Source: Tetradesmus obliquus (Eukaryota > Chlorophyta > Chlorophyceae > Sphaeropleales > Scenedesmaceae). Taken from it: 64,000 nt of DNA. This document shows, one piece after another, positions 23,201 to 33,340 of this stretch. The DNA lies in contig CP126198.1 of the NCBI GenBank assembly GCA_030272155.1, forward strand, positions 62,001-126,000, read 5' to 3'. The notes under the pieces are model-generated. The model ran no database searches. It was not told the origin of the DNA and saw only the letters and a program-made list of their open reading frames with translations. A program made the position numbers and the translations under genes. How positions within the stretch are numbered: position 1 is the stretch's first letter; each line of letters begins with the position of its first letter.

Positions 23201-23937
23201 GGGCACGGGGATGTTGATGTATGGTTTATGAGTGGCACAGGGTTGATGTATGGTTTATGAGTGGCACAGGGGTGATGTATGGTTTATGAGTGGCACAGGG
23301 TTGATGTATGGTTTATGAGTGGCACAGGGTTGATGTATGGTTTATGAGTGGCACAGGGTTGAGAGAGGAAGGGCTGCTGCAGGACTGCTGCTGCCGAGTT
23401 CAACATGCTGCGACAGGGCTCTGCTCGCCATGGCATGCGCACTGTGGAATGCGGCAAGCAAGGCTTGCAACATGATGTTCCTGCTGTTGCAGCCTTACAT
23501 ATCGATCAAAACAAGGTGACTGAGTGCTAAAATTGTCTGCAAGGCCCGTGGATGCCGACCCTGCATGGCAATGCCTGCTGGCCTTGGCGTAGCTGCGGCT
23601 GTGCTGTGCTATGCATTGCATGTCGACAAGATGGTACTCGTGGCATAGCATCATGATGAGAGCAGGGCCAGCTTCAAAGAATGTTGTGTCCAATCCTAAA
23701 ATTTTGTCAAACTCAACAACTCTCTAGCGCATGCAGTCTAGGCTCATCATCATGGGCTGCGTGCCGCTTCTGCCGTTCCAATGCATGCAGCTGAGGCTCA
23801 CCATTCTTGTAGAACAGTGCGGCAAACTGCTGAGCAAACCTTCCACGCAGAACCCGTTCGCCCCAGACGTCCAGGACGTCCAGCCAGCTGCTGCCCATCT
23901 TGCTATCTCCTGATGGAGTCTGTGCTGCTGATGGCAT
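12095..23937 (-). CDS. Half-size ABCA transporter A
   Basis: An ATP-driven membrane transporter of subfamily A, plant half-size type (one membrane domain plus one ATPase domain); lipid-type substrates are known for the family, but the substrate here is unknown. Sixteen exons read from high to low coordinates: 23937-23802, 23161-22908, 22328-22143, 21704-21435, 19903-19759, 19469-19125, 18815-18619, 18249-18151, 17927-17825, 17501-17181, 15650-15466, 14833-14674, 14024-13828, 13524-13418, 13028-12839, 12406-12095. All phases close, giving 1068 residues. Exon 1 ([12 protein letters not shown]) joins exon 2 ([19 protein letters not shown]) at the first membrane segment. Walker [11 protein letters not shown] is near residue 675, Q-loop [10 protein letters not shown] in exon 11, signature [12 protein letters not shown] and Walker [12 protein letters not shown] in exon 12, H-loop [11 protein letters not shown] in exon 13. 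The C-terminus ends in a poly-Gln stretch. Many introns hold copies of exon edges. Confidence 0.88.
13091..13160 (-). repeat. Copy of ABCA-A exon 15 5' part
   Basis: This repeats the segment coding [15 protein letters not shown] (source about 12975-13035) with a few changes, in the intron just upstream of that exon. Confidence 0.8.
13532..13587 (-). repeat. (CTG)n run, sense to ABCA-A, at a 3' splice site
   Basis: It is written as CAG on the plus strand. In the direction of the gene it is a CTG run ending at the acceptor of the exon starting at 13524. Confidence 0.9.
14114..14283 (-). repeat. Two copies of ABCA-A exon 13 5' edge
   Basis: Blocks at 14114-14165 and 14234-14283 repeat the acceptor and the codons for [15 protein letters not shown] (source 13983-14033). 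They are separated by another CAG run (14162-14202). Confidence 0.85.
14929..14955 (-). repeat. Short copy of ABCA-A exon 12 5' edge
   Basis: This matches the acceptor and first codons (VRREAEE-type) of the exon starting at 14833. Confidence 0.6.
15280..15345 (-). repeat. Copy of ABCA-A exon 11 3' edge
   Basis: About 60 bp repeat 15464-15528, the segment coding [19 protein letters not shown] and its gtgtg donor. One base differs in the Arg/Phe codons. Confidence 0.8.
15838..16014 (-). repeat. Two copies of ABCA-A exon 11 5' edge
   Basis: Blocks at 15838-15898 and 15955-16014 repeat 15598-15655, which codes [17 protein letters not shown] and carries its acceptor. Each retains the ctgcag acceptor. 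Confidence 0.85.
16405..17132 (-). repeat. Five intronic copies of the Walker A exon edge
   Basis: Blocks near 16405-16455, 16518-16582, 16640-16700, 16750-16916 and 17065-17132 repeat the 3' end of ABCA-A exon 10 (source 17172-17340). They include codons for [14 protein letters not shown] and, in most, the gtgagc donor. The 16750-16916 block is a near-complete 165-bp copy starting upstream at the codons for [12 protein letters not shown]. Confidence 0.88.
17035..17057. repeat. C23 homopolymer
   Basis: An uninterrupted run of 23 C in an ABCA-A intron. A second run of 15 C lies at 16381-16395. Confidence 0.9.
18520..18563 (-). repeat. Copy of ABCA-A exon 7 3' edge
   Basis: This repeats the codons for [11 protein letters not shown] (source 18617-18660) downstream of the real donor in gene direction. 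Confidence 0.8.
20385..21352 (-). repeat. Array of six copies of ABCA-A exon 4 3' edge
   Basis: Blocks near 20385, 20560, 20803, 20927, 21178 and 21306 repeat the segment coding [14 protein letters not shown] plus its gtgggg donor (source 21429-21500). They are spaced irregularly by about 120-250 bp, and linkers are also partly repeated. The real junction is 21435 to 19903, because it joins FGFVTQ to [13 protein letters not shown] as in the family. Confidence 0.88.
21973..22004 (-). repeat. Copy of ABCA-A exon 3 3' edge
   Basis: This repeats 22141-22172, the codons for [10 protein letters not shown] and the donor, in the following intron. Confidence 0.8.
23214..23358 (-). repeat. 29-bp minisatellite, 5 copies, in ABCA-A intron 1
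   Basis: Units begin at 23214, 23243, 23272, 23301 and 23330, with almost no divergence (one t/g change in the third). They lie just upstream of exon 2 in gene direction. Confidence 0.92.
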
Positions 23938-24950
23938 CCCGCCAGCTGCTCCAATGACGATTAGAGCTACCAGCTACCGGCTTCCATTCCTTTTCGTTTA
24001 CTTCAATGATTGCAAAGAAAACGCGACCTAGTGTGACTGCGTAGAGCTGGCACCTGCCGTGCCTGCGTCCGTGAAGCAGTCTTGCAGTACACAGCCTCGG
24101 GGGTGTCGATTGTAGTGGGAGGCAGTCGGCAACTCCCGAAAGTTCACGAGCAAGGATTGGGTAACCCTGCTCGTTGCACGATCGCCAGCCGTTACAAGTG
24201 TTTTGGGGAGTGTTGGACACCAGGTGGTGGTTGCGGTGGCAGCAGGCTGATGAGGCTGGCGACAATTACCTGTTGCATGGTAGTCCTGTTTTATTACTAG
24301 CTTAACTTGTTGGCTTGCCTGCCGCAGCGTGGCGGAGCAGCGAGAGTAGGAACTGCAGTCGCTGTAGACTTTGGGGTCAAAAGTTTTGTTCAAAAAACCA
24401 GCAACTGTTTGACATCCGTCACTTGAAGGCAGTGTGTACGGACTGTGCCTGCTGGTGCGGGATACGGCCTCGACAGCAGTACTGCGCTGCTCCTGCAAAC
24501 GATACACTGGCAGCAGCATAGCAGACCCACTAAAATTATCCAGTTTGCTGACTGCTACGCGACTCCCAAAGTCCGTTCAGCAACTGCAACTGGGAGTCTG
24601 GCTGAGTATGTGCTGAGGTCTGTTCAGAGTTCAACTTGTGCTGGTTTACTCAAGCAGCCGAGCAGAGGCTTCCAGCAGCTGCAAGGAGTAGCTCGGGAGC
24701 CTGCTGCCTGGGCTTAGTGCAGCAGCCGCTATGGTGAGCACTGTTCTGGTGGCCAACCTTGGCAGTGTTGGTGGAAGCAGCTGAGTGCAGCGGCAGCAGC
24801 GTGGTGTGCATGCATTCATGTGCAGACAGATGCTTTCAAGCCTTATTTAAGTAACCTGCTGGTGCAGCTCAGGTGCCGAGCCAGTGGCAGTTGAACTGCT
24901 GCTGCCAGTGTTTAGAACTCTGCACCTTACATTCAGCATGAGCTGCAGCC
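23938..24950. promoter_or_regulatory. Shared upstream region of two divergent ABCA genes
   Basis: About 1.0 kb separates the start codons of the two ABCA genes, so both promoters must lie here or in the 5' exons. It is clearly less triplet-rich than the flanks. I see no unambiguous TATA box; tatttaag near 24842 is a weak candidate for the plus gene. Confidence 0.5.
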
Positions 24951-26936
24951 ATGTCAGTGCACAAGGTGACTTGGAGCATAGACGCATTTCTGGTGGAAAG
25001 CTGTTCAGCGCCCATTGTAACCACAGCAGTAGCTCAGCCCTTCAACCCATCTTACGTGTGCTCATACACCTCTTGCCTGTTGCCTTGTGAACACCTCGCT
25101 TGCATGCAGGCGGACCCTTCAGCGGCAGGGAGTCCTGCCGCGCCAGCAGCAGCTGCAGTCAGAAAGCTGAAAGCAGACAGCAGCAGCAGCAAGGACTTGG
25201 AGCGATGCTCCATCCCGGGTGAAACTGTGCCACATGTCGTCGCCAAGTCGCTTGAGAGCAACAGCAGCAGCATAGTCAGCAGCACAGAAACGCCCCCAGC
25301 GTCAGCAGCAGCAGCAGCGGGCGGCGTTGCGCGGGGTCAGGCCGCCAGCCTGCGCGCACAGGCCAACGCGCTGTACCGCAAGAACGCGGTGTACCAGCGG
25401 CGCAACATGTGCAGCAACGTGTGCCTGCTGAGCGCGCCCATCTTCTTCTGCCTGATGCTGCTGGCGGTGCAAGTGGCCATCAACAGGCTGCTGCTCACGG
25501 GAGAGGACTACGAGGTGCGTGGGGGGTGGGTGGGGCCAGGGCCAGCGCCATGCTGGGCGCAGCAGCAGCAGCTGGGCGACTAGGCACATTACAGATAGTG
25601 CGCCATACTGCCAGTCGCCACAGAGCGCTTTCCGTGGACACGGCACCCATCCTCTTATCTAAAGCGGTGCTTATCAGAAGTGGTGCATGCCACCAGTAGC
25701 TGTGGCCAGCACAGGGTCATGGCAAGCAGCAGGCGCACAGCATGCATGCAGCGGTTATGGCTGGGACAGCAGCGCTGGTGGGCGATAGCTGCTATGACAA
25801 CAGTCGCAACAGCAGCAGCAACAGCAGATGGTCTTATAGGTGGCTGCAGTGAGCTGGCCTTCAGCGCATGTGTTGTGTCTGCTGCTGGCACTGCTATGTT
25901 GTGGCATGTATGCCTCCCTGCAAGCACCAATATTCTAAAGCACTCTCTCGTGCCTGCTCCTCCCCCCGCGCAGTGTGGCTGCCAGTGCACCAAGTGCTGC
26001 TTCAACGGCGACCTGAGCAACTGCACGCGCAGCGAGAACGGCCCCTGCCCCTACGAGTGCAAGGCCTTCAACAAGAGCGCCTGCGGCATCCAGTGGAGCA
26101 AGCCGCGCCAGGCGCCCTTCTGCGCCATACCACACACCTCCAGCTGGCCAGCCATCCTGCAGGTGGGACGCGGCAGCAGCAGCAGCAGCAGCAGCAGCGG
26201 TGGCGGCAGCAGCAGCGGCCTTCCCGGCATGCACATTGATTGCTTATGTGTCTATTGCTGTTGCTTACCACAGCAACTAACTGGCCAGGACGTGCATTTC
26301 AACACAACCTTTGACAATGGCATGTTGTTGCATCATTTCCTGCAGACGCCACGGGAGGAGGACCGTGCCGAGCCGTACCGTCCTGCAGCCGCATTGCTGG
26401 TCACGGGCGACGACCCAGCGTCCTCCGCCAACCTCAGCGCGGGCCTGCTGCCGCCGCCAAGCTTGAAGCCTGCCGGGCTGCTGTCGCTGCAGCGCTACTT
26501 GGAAGGCTTTGCGTCCGACATGGGCAGTGACGGCGGCGGAGCGGTGCCTGCGGAGTTTTTGAGTTTGTTAGGGTTAAGGCTGGGCACCAGCAGCCGCATC
26601 CAGGCTGGGCTGTACCTGGAGACGGCGCTGGCTGGGGTGAGCTGGGGAGCTGGGGGTGCTTGGCTGTTGCTGCAGCAGCAGCAGCAGAAACAGGCAGCTT
26701 GCCAGAGATGGCTGCAGATGTGAAACAGCACGGAGAGCAACAGCAGCGTGTGTAAGACAGCACAGCAAGCAACAATGTTGGACGGAGAGCAACAGCAGAT
26801 AGCAACAGCAAGGCAGCCCTGGACAACAGCAGCAGCACACAGCAAGCAGGATGAGCCTGCTTGTGGCGCAAACACACTGTAGACACAAGCCCATTGGTTT
26901 TACAGCAGCATGCATAGCTGCTGAGCTGCCTGCATG

Positions 26937-26967
<31 letters not shown>

Positions 26968-29900
26968 TCATCCCTTGCAGGACAACCCCTCGCTGTACGC
27001 GCTGTGGCCTGCGGGCACCTGCGCCACACTTGGCCTGGCAGGCAGCCACAACACCAGCCTCACCACGCTGCTGACAGCCATGGTCAACGCGAGCAACCCC
27101 GCGCCCGTGGCAGCCACCATCAACGCGCGCCTGGCGGGGCTGGTCAGCGGCGCGGGCGGCAACAGCAGCAGCGGCGCGGCGATTGCGGACCGGGTGGGTG
27201 CTGCGCTGCGCTGTGCAAAGCAGCTGCTGCAGGCAGATCCGAGCCAGCCTAAACAAAAGCTTGTCAGGCCTGGAGCAGCTAGAAGTTTCCCTATCTGCAA
27301 CTGGCAGTGTGACGGCATGCTTGCAGCGCCATGCCTATAAGCTCTCATGTTCTCAGCTGCAGTCCGCTAACGCAAGGGCTCCCGCTGCTGCTGTCGTGCT
27401 GGTGTTTGCTGCTGTCTCCTGCAGGTGGGCAGCATCCGGCTGAACTGCACAGACGTGGTGCTGCAGCCCCAGTCTGACGCGCAGCAGCTGCAGCGCAGCC
27501 TGTACTGCGGCTACTACCAGGCGCGCTGCAACGGCAGCAGCACCACCAACCAGTATGCGGCGGGCTTTGACTGGCGCGGCAGCAACGTGTCACGCTTTGC
27601 GCCCGACCTGTACTACAACGACACCTGGGGGCTGCCGCGCAACGAGGCGCCCACCGTGTACCAGCGCGTGCCACAGGTGGGCGGGGCAAAATACGTGTGG
27701 CAGTTTCGAGCAGCAAATGCGCGCTGCAGCACTGCAGTATGTCTGTTTCTGTCCTGCAGCGCCAGCTTCTGTACTTGTGTGCTGGGGGGCTGGCGCCATG
27801 TGTATATGTGAGTGGTGCAGCAAGCCTTGCGCATTCAACAGATGTGTGCAGACAGATAACAGCTGTATGACTGGGCTCATGCTTAGCTTTGCACGCTGCC
27901 GTTGCTGTGCTGTGCTGTGCTGTTGCAGGTGCTGAACATGGCTGTCAACAGCTGGCTCAAGAGCGTGCTGGGTGAGTGGGCGCTGGGTAGGCAAGGATTG
28001 CTTTGCACTGATGAGTACTGCACCTTCTGCTCCTTAGCTGCCCTGTGTCGAGCAGTGAACACGCAGTGACTTTGCTCTCCAGCTGTGTCGCGGACATGCC
28101 CCCCTCCGGCTTTTTACACACCTATGAAACTCATGCCGCACACTGCCTGCTGCTGCCTGCCCCTCCCTCTCTGCGCTTGCAGGCGAGGGCTTTGCTGCTG
28201 AGCTGATTGGTGTGATGGAGACGCCCAAGGCGTCCACCAAGGTCAGCCTGGACTTCAGCGCGCTGCTGGGGCCGCTCTTCTTCACATGGGTCATACAGAT
28301 GCTGCTGCCCATCTTGTGAGTGGCGCTGGGTGGTAGCTGGTGTGCCAGGAAGTGATGCTGATGCCAGATGCATGCTTGTTGCACACACATGGCGCGCGCT
28401 GCATCTGCTGCTGGCGTTCTTCTGTCATCGGTGTGCACATGCCTGTTGCTGTAGCTTGTGTGCGACTGCGGCTGCGGCTTGTGCGCGTGGTTGCTCGAGG
28501 GCATGCTACCTTGGCTTGTGCTGCTGTGACACTGATGCGCCCCTGCTGCTGCTGCTGCCGCCCCCCTTCACGCGCAGCCTGATGCAGCTGGTGTACGAGA
28601 AGGAGAAGCGGCTGCGCATGATGATGAAGATGCACGGCCTGGGCGACGTTGCGTACTGGCTGGTGATGTACAGCTGGTTCTGGATGCTGTACGTGGCCTA
28701 CATGATCATCTTTGTGGTCTTCGGCTCCATCATCAAGCTCAACATGTTCACGCGCAACAGCTACGGTGAGGGCGCGCGGCGGCGGCAGCAGCAGCACGGC
28801 ACACTGGCCTGTTAAGTTGAGCAGCTGGCTGTACTTGCCCTCCTGTTCCTGCGTTCAGTGAATGCTGCAGTCGTCAAGCCGCTGATAAAACGACCAGTGC
28901 ATGCAGCTGCTGCGTAGAATGCCATACTCTGCGGCACAGCTGCAACCAGCAGTCGCATATCTTCCTGTCCTGTCGACCCCAACCTGCCCTCACCGCCCGC
29001 CTTCGCTGCTGCCTCCATCCCCCCGCAGGCGTGCAGTTCATCTTCTACGCGCTGTTTGGCCACAACATGATCGCCTTCTCCTTCCTGCTGAGCTGCTTCT
29101 TCACCAGCAGCAAGACGGCCACCGTGTTTGCATACCTGGTGGTGTTTGGCACGGGGCTGATCGGCAGCCTGCTGCTGAGCCAGCTCATCAACGCGGGCCA
29201 GTGGTACACCGTGCTGCTGGAGCTGGTGCCCAGCTTCGCGCTCTTCAGGTGAGCGGGGGGGTGAGAAGGATGCTGCTGGGGCGCACGCACAGGCACAGAG
29301 CATGGCACGCCTGCTGCAGCACCATTGTCAGCATATCCAGTAGCTGGCGATGTTCAGGTGAGGGCGCGGGCGGTGAGGGGTGAGGGGGGGGGGGGGGGGG
29401 GTATGGTGGCTGTGGATCTGGTGCCCAGCTTCGCGCTGTTCAGGTGCGCCTGGGAGCATAGGTTTGGGAGGTGGGGGGAGGCAGTGAGGCGGCACGCAGC
29501 AGCTGCACATGTTGCAGAGCCATGGTGTGTCTCTGTAGTGCGTGTGTGAGCCTACACACTCAGCATCTGGTGCGACTGCTGCACGATATAAGCTGGCGGC
29601 GCCCAGGTGACTTGCATCTGCACTGTACTGACCCATTTGCCTGCCCCACTCCTTCCCATCCTGCCTACTCCCACTCCTGCATCCTCCCTCCCCCCAGGGG
29701 CCTGTTTGAGCTGGGCGAGTACGCGTTCCTGGCGGTGTACCGCAACAGCTACGGCATGTCCTTCGCCAGCCTGAGCGACCCCGGCAACGGCATGACCACG
29801 GCCTGGCTCATTCTGGGCGTGGAGTGGCTGCTGTTCATGGGCCTGGCCTGGTACCTGGAGCAGGTGGGGGGCTGCGCTTGTGTGTGCTGAGTGGGGAGAG

Positions 29901-31708
29901 AGTGTGATGTGTGAGCCATGCTATGCCGGCCGGCGCTGGGCGTGGAGTGGGTTGTGTTCATGGGCCTGGCCTGGTACCTGGAGCAGGTGCGGCTGTGTTT
30001 CTGTGTGTTAGGTGCTTTCAATGTACTTGAGCAGTGCTGCGGCAGCTCTGCGCGCCTGCGTGCATGTATGCTGCAATTGCTGTTTGCCCAGATATCGGGT
30101 CTCAGCTCCTACCTATCAGGTTTCAGGTAGTGCTGGCAGCTGAGCCCTGCGCCCTGGCTTCTGTGTGTGCACTGCCGCAGGTGTTTGCCAGCGGCACGGG
30201 CAACCGCCGCCACCCGCTGCCATGCCTGCTCTTGGCTGAGAGCTGGATTCCAAGCAGGCAAACATGATGAGTGTGTCTGTGTCTGTGACATCTTCTTGTG
30301 CGCCCTGCACTTTGCGCTGCCGCAGGTGTTTGCCAGCGGCACGGGCAAGCGCCGCCACCCGCTGCCATGCCTGCTCTTGGCTGAGCACTGGATTCCATGC
30401 AGGCAAACACGAGTTTGTGACATTCCCATGTGTGCCCTATAATTTGTGCTGCCACAGGTGTTTGCCAGCGGCACGGGCAACCGCCGCCACCCGCTGTTCT
30501 TCCTGGAGCCGCTGCGCAACTGGTTGTCTGGCGGCAAGGGCGGCAAGGGCGGCAAGGGCAGCAGGCAGCCCCGGGCCAGTGGCGAGCTGCAGCTGCCCAC
30601 CATCAAGAGCAGCAGCGTGGTGTCCAGCAGCTCCATGCTGCGCGTGGCGGCGACGTCGTCAGCCGCAGGTGGGTGGTTGGTGTCTGAGGGGGGAGGCGGC
30701 GGTTGGACAGATGTTGTCGGGGGTTGTAGCGCCTGGGTGTGGGATGTGTGCCGAGCTGCTTCCAGCAGCTCACCTCTTTTGTTGTGTAGCACGGCTATGA
30801 CAGCTGCAGGTTGCATGGTATGGCGGTGACCGCACGACAGTGATGCGGGCAGGCGCATGCCACTGCATCCAGGCGGTGTCAACACGCTGCACTCACGCCG
30901 CTGTGCCGCATGTCCCGCTGCAGGCAAGGCTGCGCTCACCGCTGCTGCTGCCGGGGGCGTGCCGCCTGCTGAGGAGCCCGATGACGTGGCTGAGGAGCGG
31001 GCACGCGTGGAGGGGCTCAATGACTATGAGGCACACCCCATCGTTGTGCGGCAGCTGAACAAGACCTACCCGGGGCTGGACGGGCAGCCGCCAAAGGTGA
31101 GGGGGTGGTGGGTGGGGTGGGGGTGTGGGGTTGTGGAGTGTGAAACGTTAGGGCGGAGGCAGGTGGAGGGGGTTGGAGGGGGAGGGTTTGCAGGATAACA
31201 TGCATTTACAAGCTGTACGATATTTTGTCAGGAGCGAGGGATCGTCTACAGGAAGCTCTGCATTGCTAGCTAGCTTACGCCGTGTAGTGCCTGCATTGGT
31301 GATGGTGTGCCCCCAGGTTGGCTCGCAAATGTCATGGCTTGGCTGCCAGCTACCTCAACTACTGCTGCGTGTGCACCTGCCTGCCTGCAGCTTGCTGTGC
31401 GCACGCTCAACCTGGGCATTGAGCGGGGCGAGTGCTTCGGGCTGCTGGGGCCCAACGGCGCGGGCAAGTCCACCTCCATCAACATGATGGTGAGGGGGCA
31501 GCAGTAGCAACAGCAGTGGCAGCAGCAGCGGTGGCAGCAGCAGCGGTGGCAGCGCCGTCATGGGCAATGACAGCAGTGCGAGCACGAGGTGGTGGCATGA
31601 ATTTTGAATGCAGCTAGTGGGATGAGTGGAGTTGAAACAGGTTAACGCCACGCAGGCCTGCACGATCTCATGCAACAGATACGCCGTTGTCAACTTCACA
31701 CACGACTG

Positions 31709-31769
<61 letters not shown>

Positions 31770-33300
31770 GCCAGGTGGGCCTGCTGGAGCCCAGTGCCGG
31801 TACCGCATTGATTGGCGGCTACGACATCACCCACGACATGGACGCCATCTACAGCCTCATGGGGGTCTGCCCGCAGCATGACCTGCTCTGGGAGACACTC
31901 ACAGGTGGGCTGGGGCTGATAGGGTGGCGATAGCTGGTGCTTGTAACTGCAGCAGTGCTGCATGAATGAGGCTTTGTGGCAGTGTGATGCTCCATGCGTT
32001 ACAGCTAGCTCAAGGTGATTGATTATGATGCAGTGATTTAACACATCTGGTTTCCCTGCTGTCTCACGCGTGTTGCTGCTGCTTGTGCTGTGTGCCGTGC
32101 AGGCCGCGAGCACCTGCTGTTCTACGGCAGGCTGAAGGGCCTCACAGGTGAGTGCAGGGCAGCCAGCAGCAATGACACTGCACAGCGAGCTGTTCTGAAC
32201 ATTGCCTGGCTGCTTTTATGCAACAGCCAGAACCAATTATTGCAATATATCTCTGGCCTTTTGCCGTATCGCCTTGTTACATGGTGTATGCCTGGGCTGA
32301 TATATCCCGTATCACCCCGGGTGACTCCGTATCACCCCGGGTATCTCCGTATCGTGCTGGGTAACTCCGTATCGTGCCGGGTGACTCCGCATCACCATAG
32401 ACCGCCCACCATGCCAACTATCACTTCATAGCAACAATCATGCCTGGCAAACCATGCACAGCAAACCACCATGCCCAACAAACCATGCTCAGCAATTTAT
32501 GATGCGCCGCAAACACTGCGACACCACATGCGTCCATGAAATGCATCAACAATGCCATCATCCAGCAGCACAAACGCCTGCGCCTCAGGCCCGCACCAAC
32601 ATCGCTCGATGCAGCAGCCATCGCAGGTACGCACCCTTCGCCCGCTTCAGTGCGGCAGAGTGTGCATACACCTGGCTTGTGCATATAGTGCCTCAGCGCA
32701 AGCAGGCCACCAAACTATGCTCAAGCATCGTGCCCGCTGCTGTCACTCGCTGCCTGCTGCAGGCCCTGCGCTGGAGGCTGCGGTTGAGTCCAGCCTGCGC
32801 GCGGTGAACCTGTGGTCGGGCAAGGTGGGCGACAAGCAGGCGCGGCAGTACAGCGGCGGCATGAAGCGCCGCCTGAGCGTGGCCATCAGCTTCACCGGCA
32901 ACCCGCTGGTGGTGTACCTGGACGAGCCCAGCACGGTGAGGGGCCGGGGTTTAGGGTTTAGGCTCAGATCACTTTGGTTCAGGGTTTAGGCCTAAGCATT
33001 TACTTGTATGTGCTGGGATTCACCGGCAACCCGCTGGTGGTGTACCTGGACGAGCCCAGCACGGTGAGGGGCCAGTGTTGAGGGGCCATGGAAATCTGGA
33101 TGATGCAATGCAGCGTTGGTGATCAGGTGCTGCTTGCTTGTAGGCAGGCTGTTGGCAGCTGGTGGGGTGGCCACCTCTTCTCCTTGGGCCAAGCATCCAA
33201 CAACTGCTAGCAGCAGGTGTCCTTTTTGGGTAGCGGCACCAGCTGGGTGCACTTGTTGAGGCTGCAGCCTGCAAAGCAGAGTCTATCAGGCTTCTGACAT

Positions 33301-33340
<40 letters not shown>

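Noticed and set aside
24028-24519. Minus-strand open frame between the ABCA genes
   Set aside because: Composition and lack of motifs suggest chance; the region fits better as a shared promoter.
32944-32992. TTTAGGG telomere-like units
   Set aside because: Only two units are adjacent, inside an ABCA-B intron. Similar fragments near 63596-63760 are equally short and look like chance in G- or C-rich intron text.
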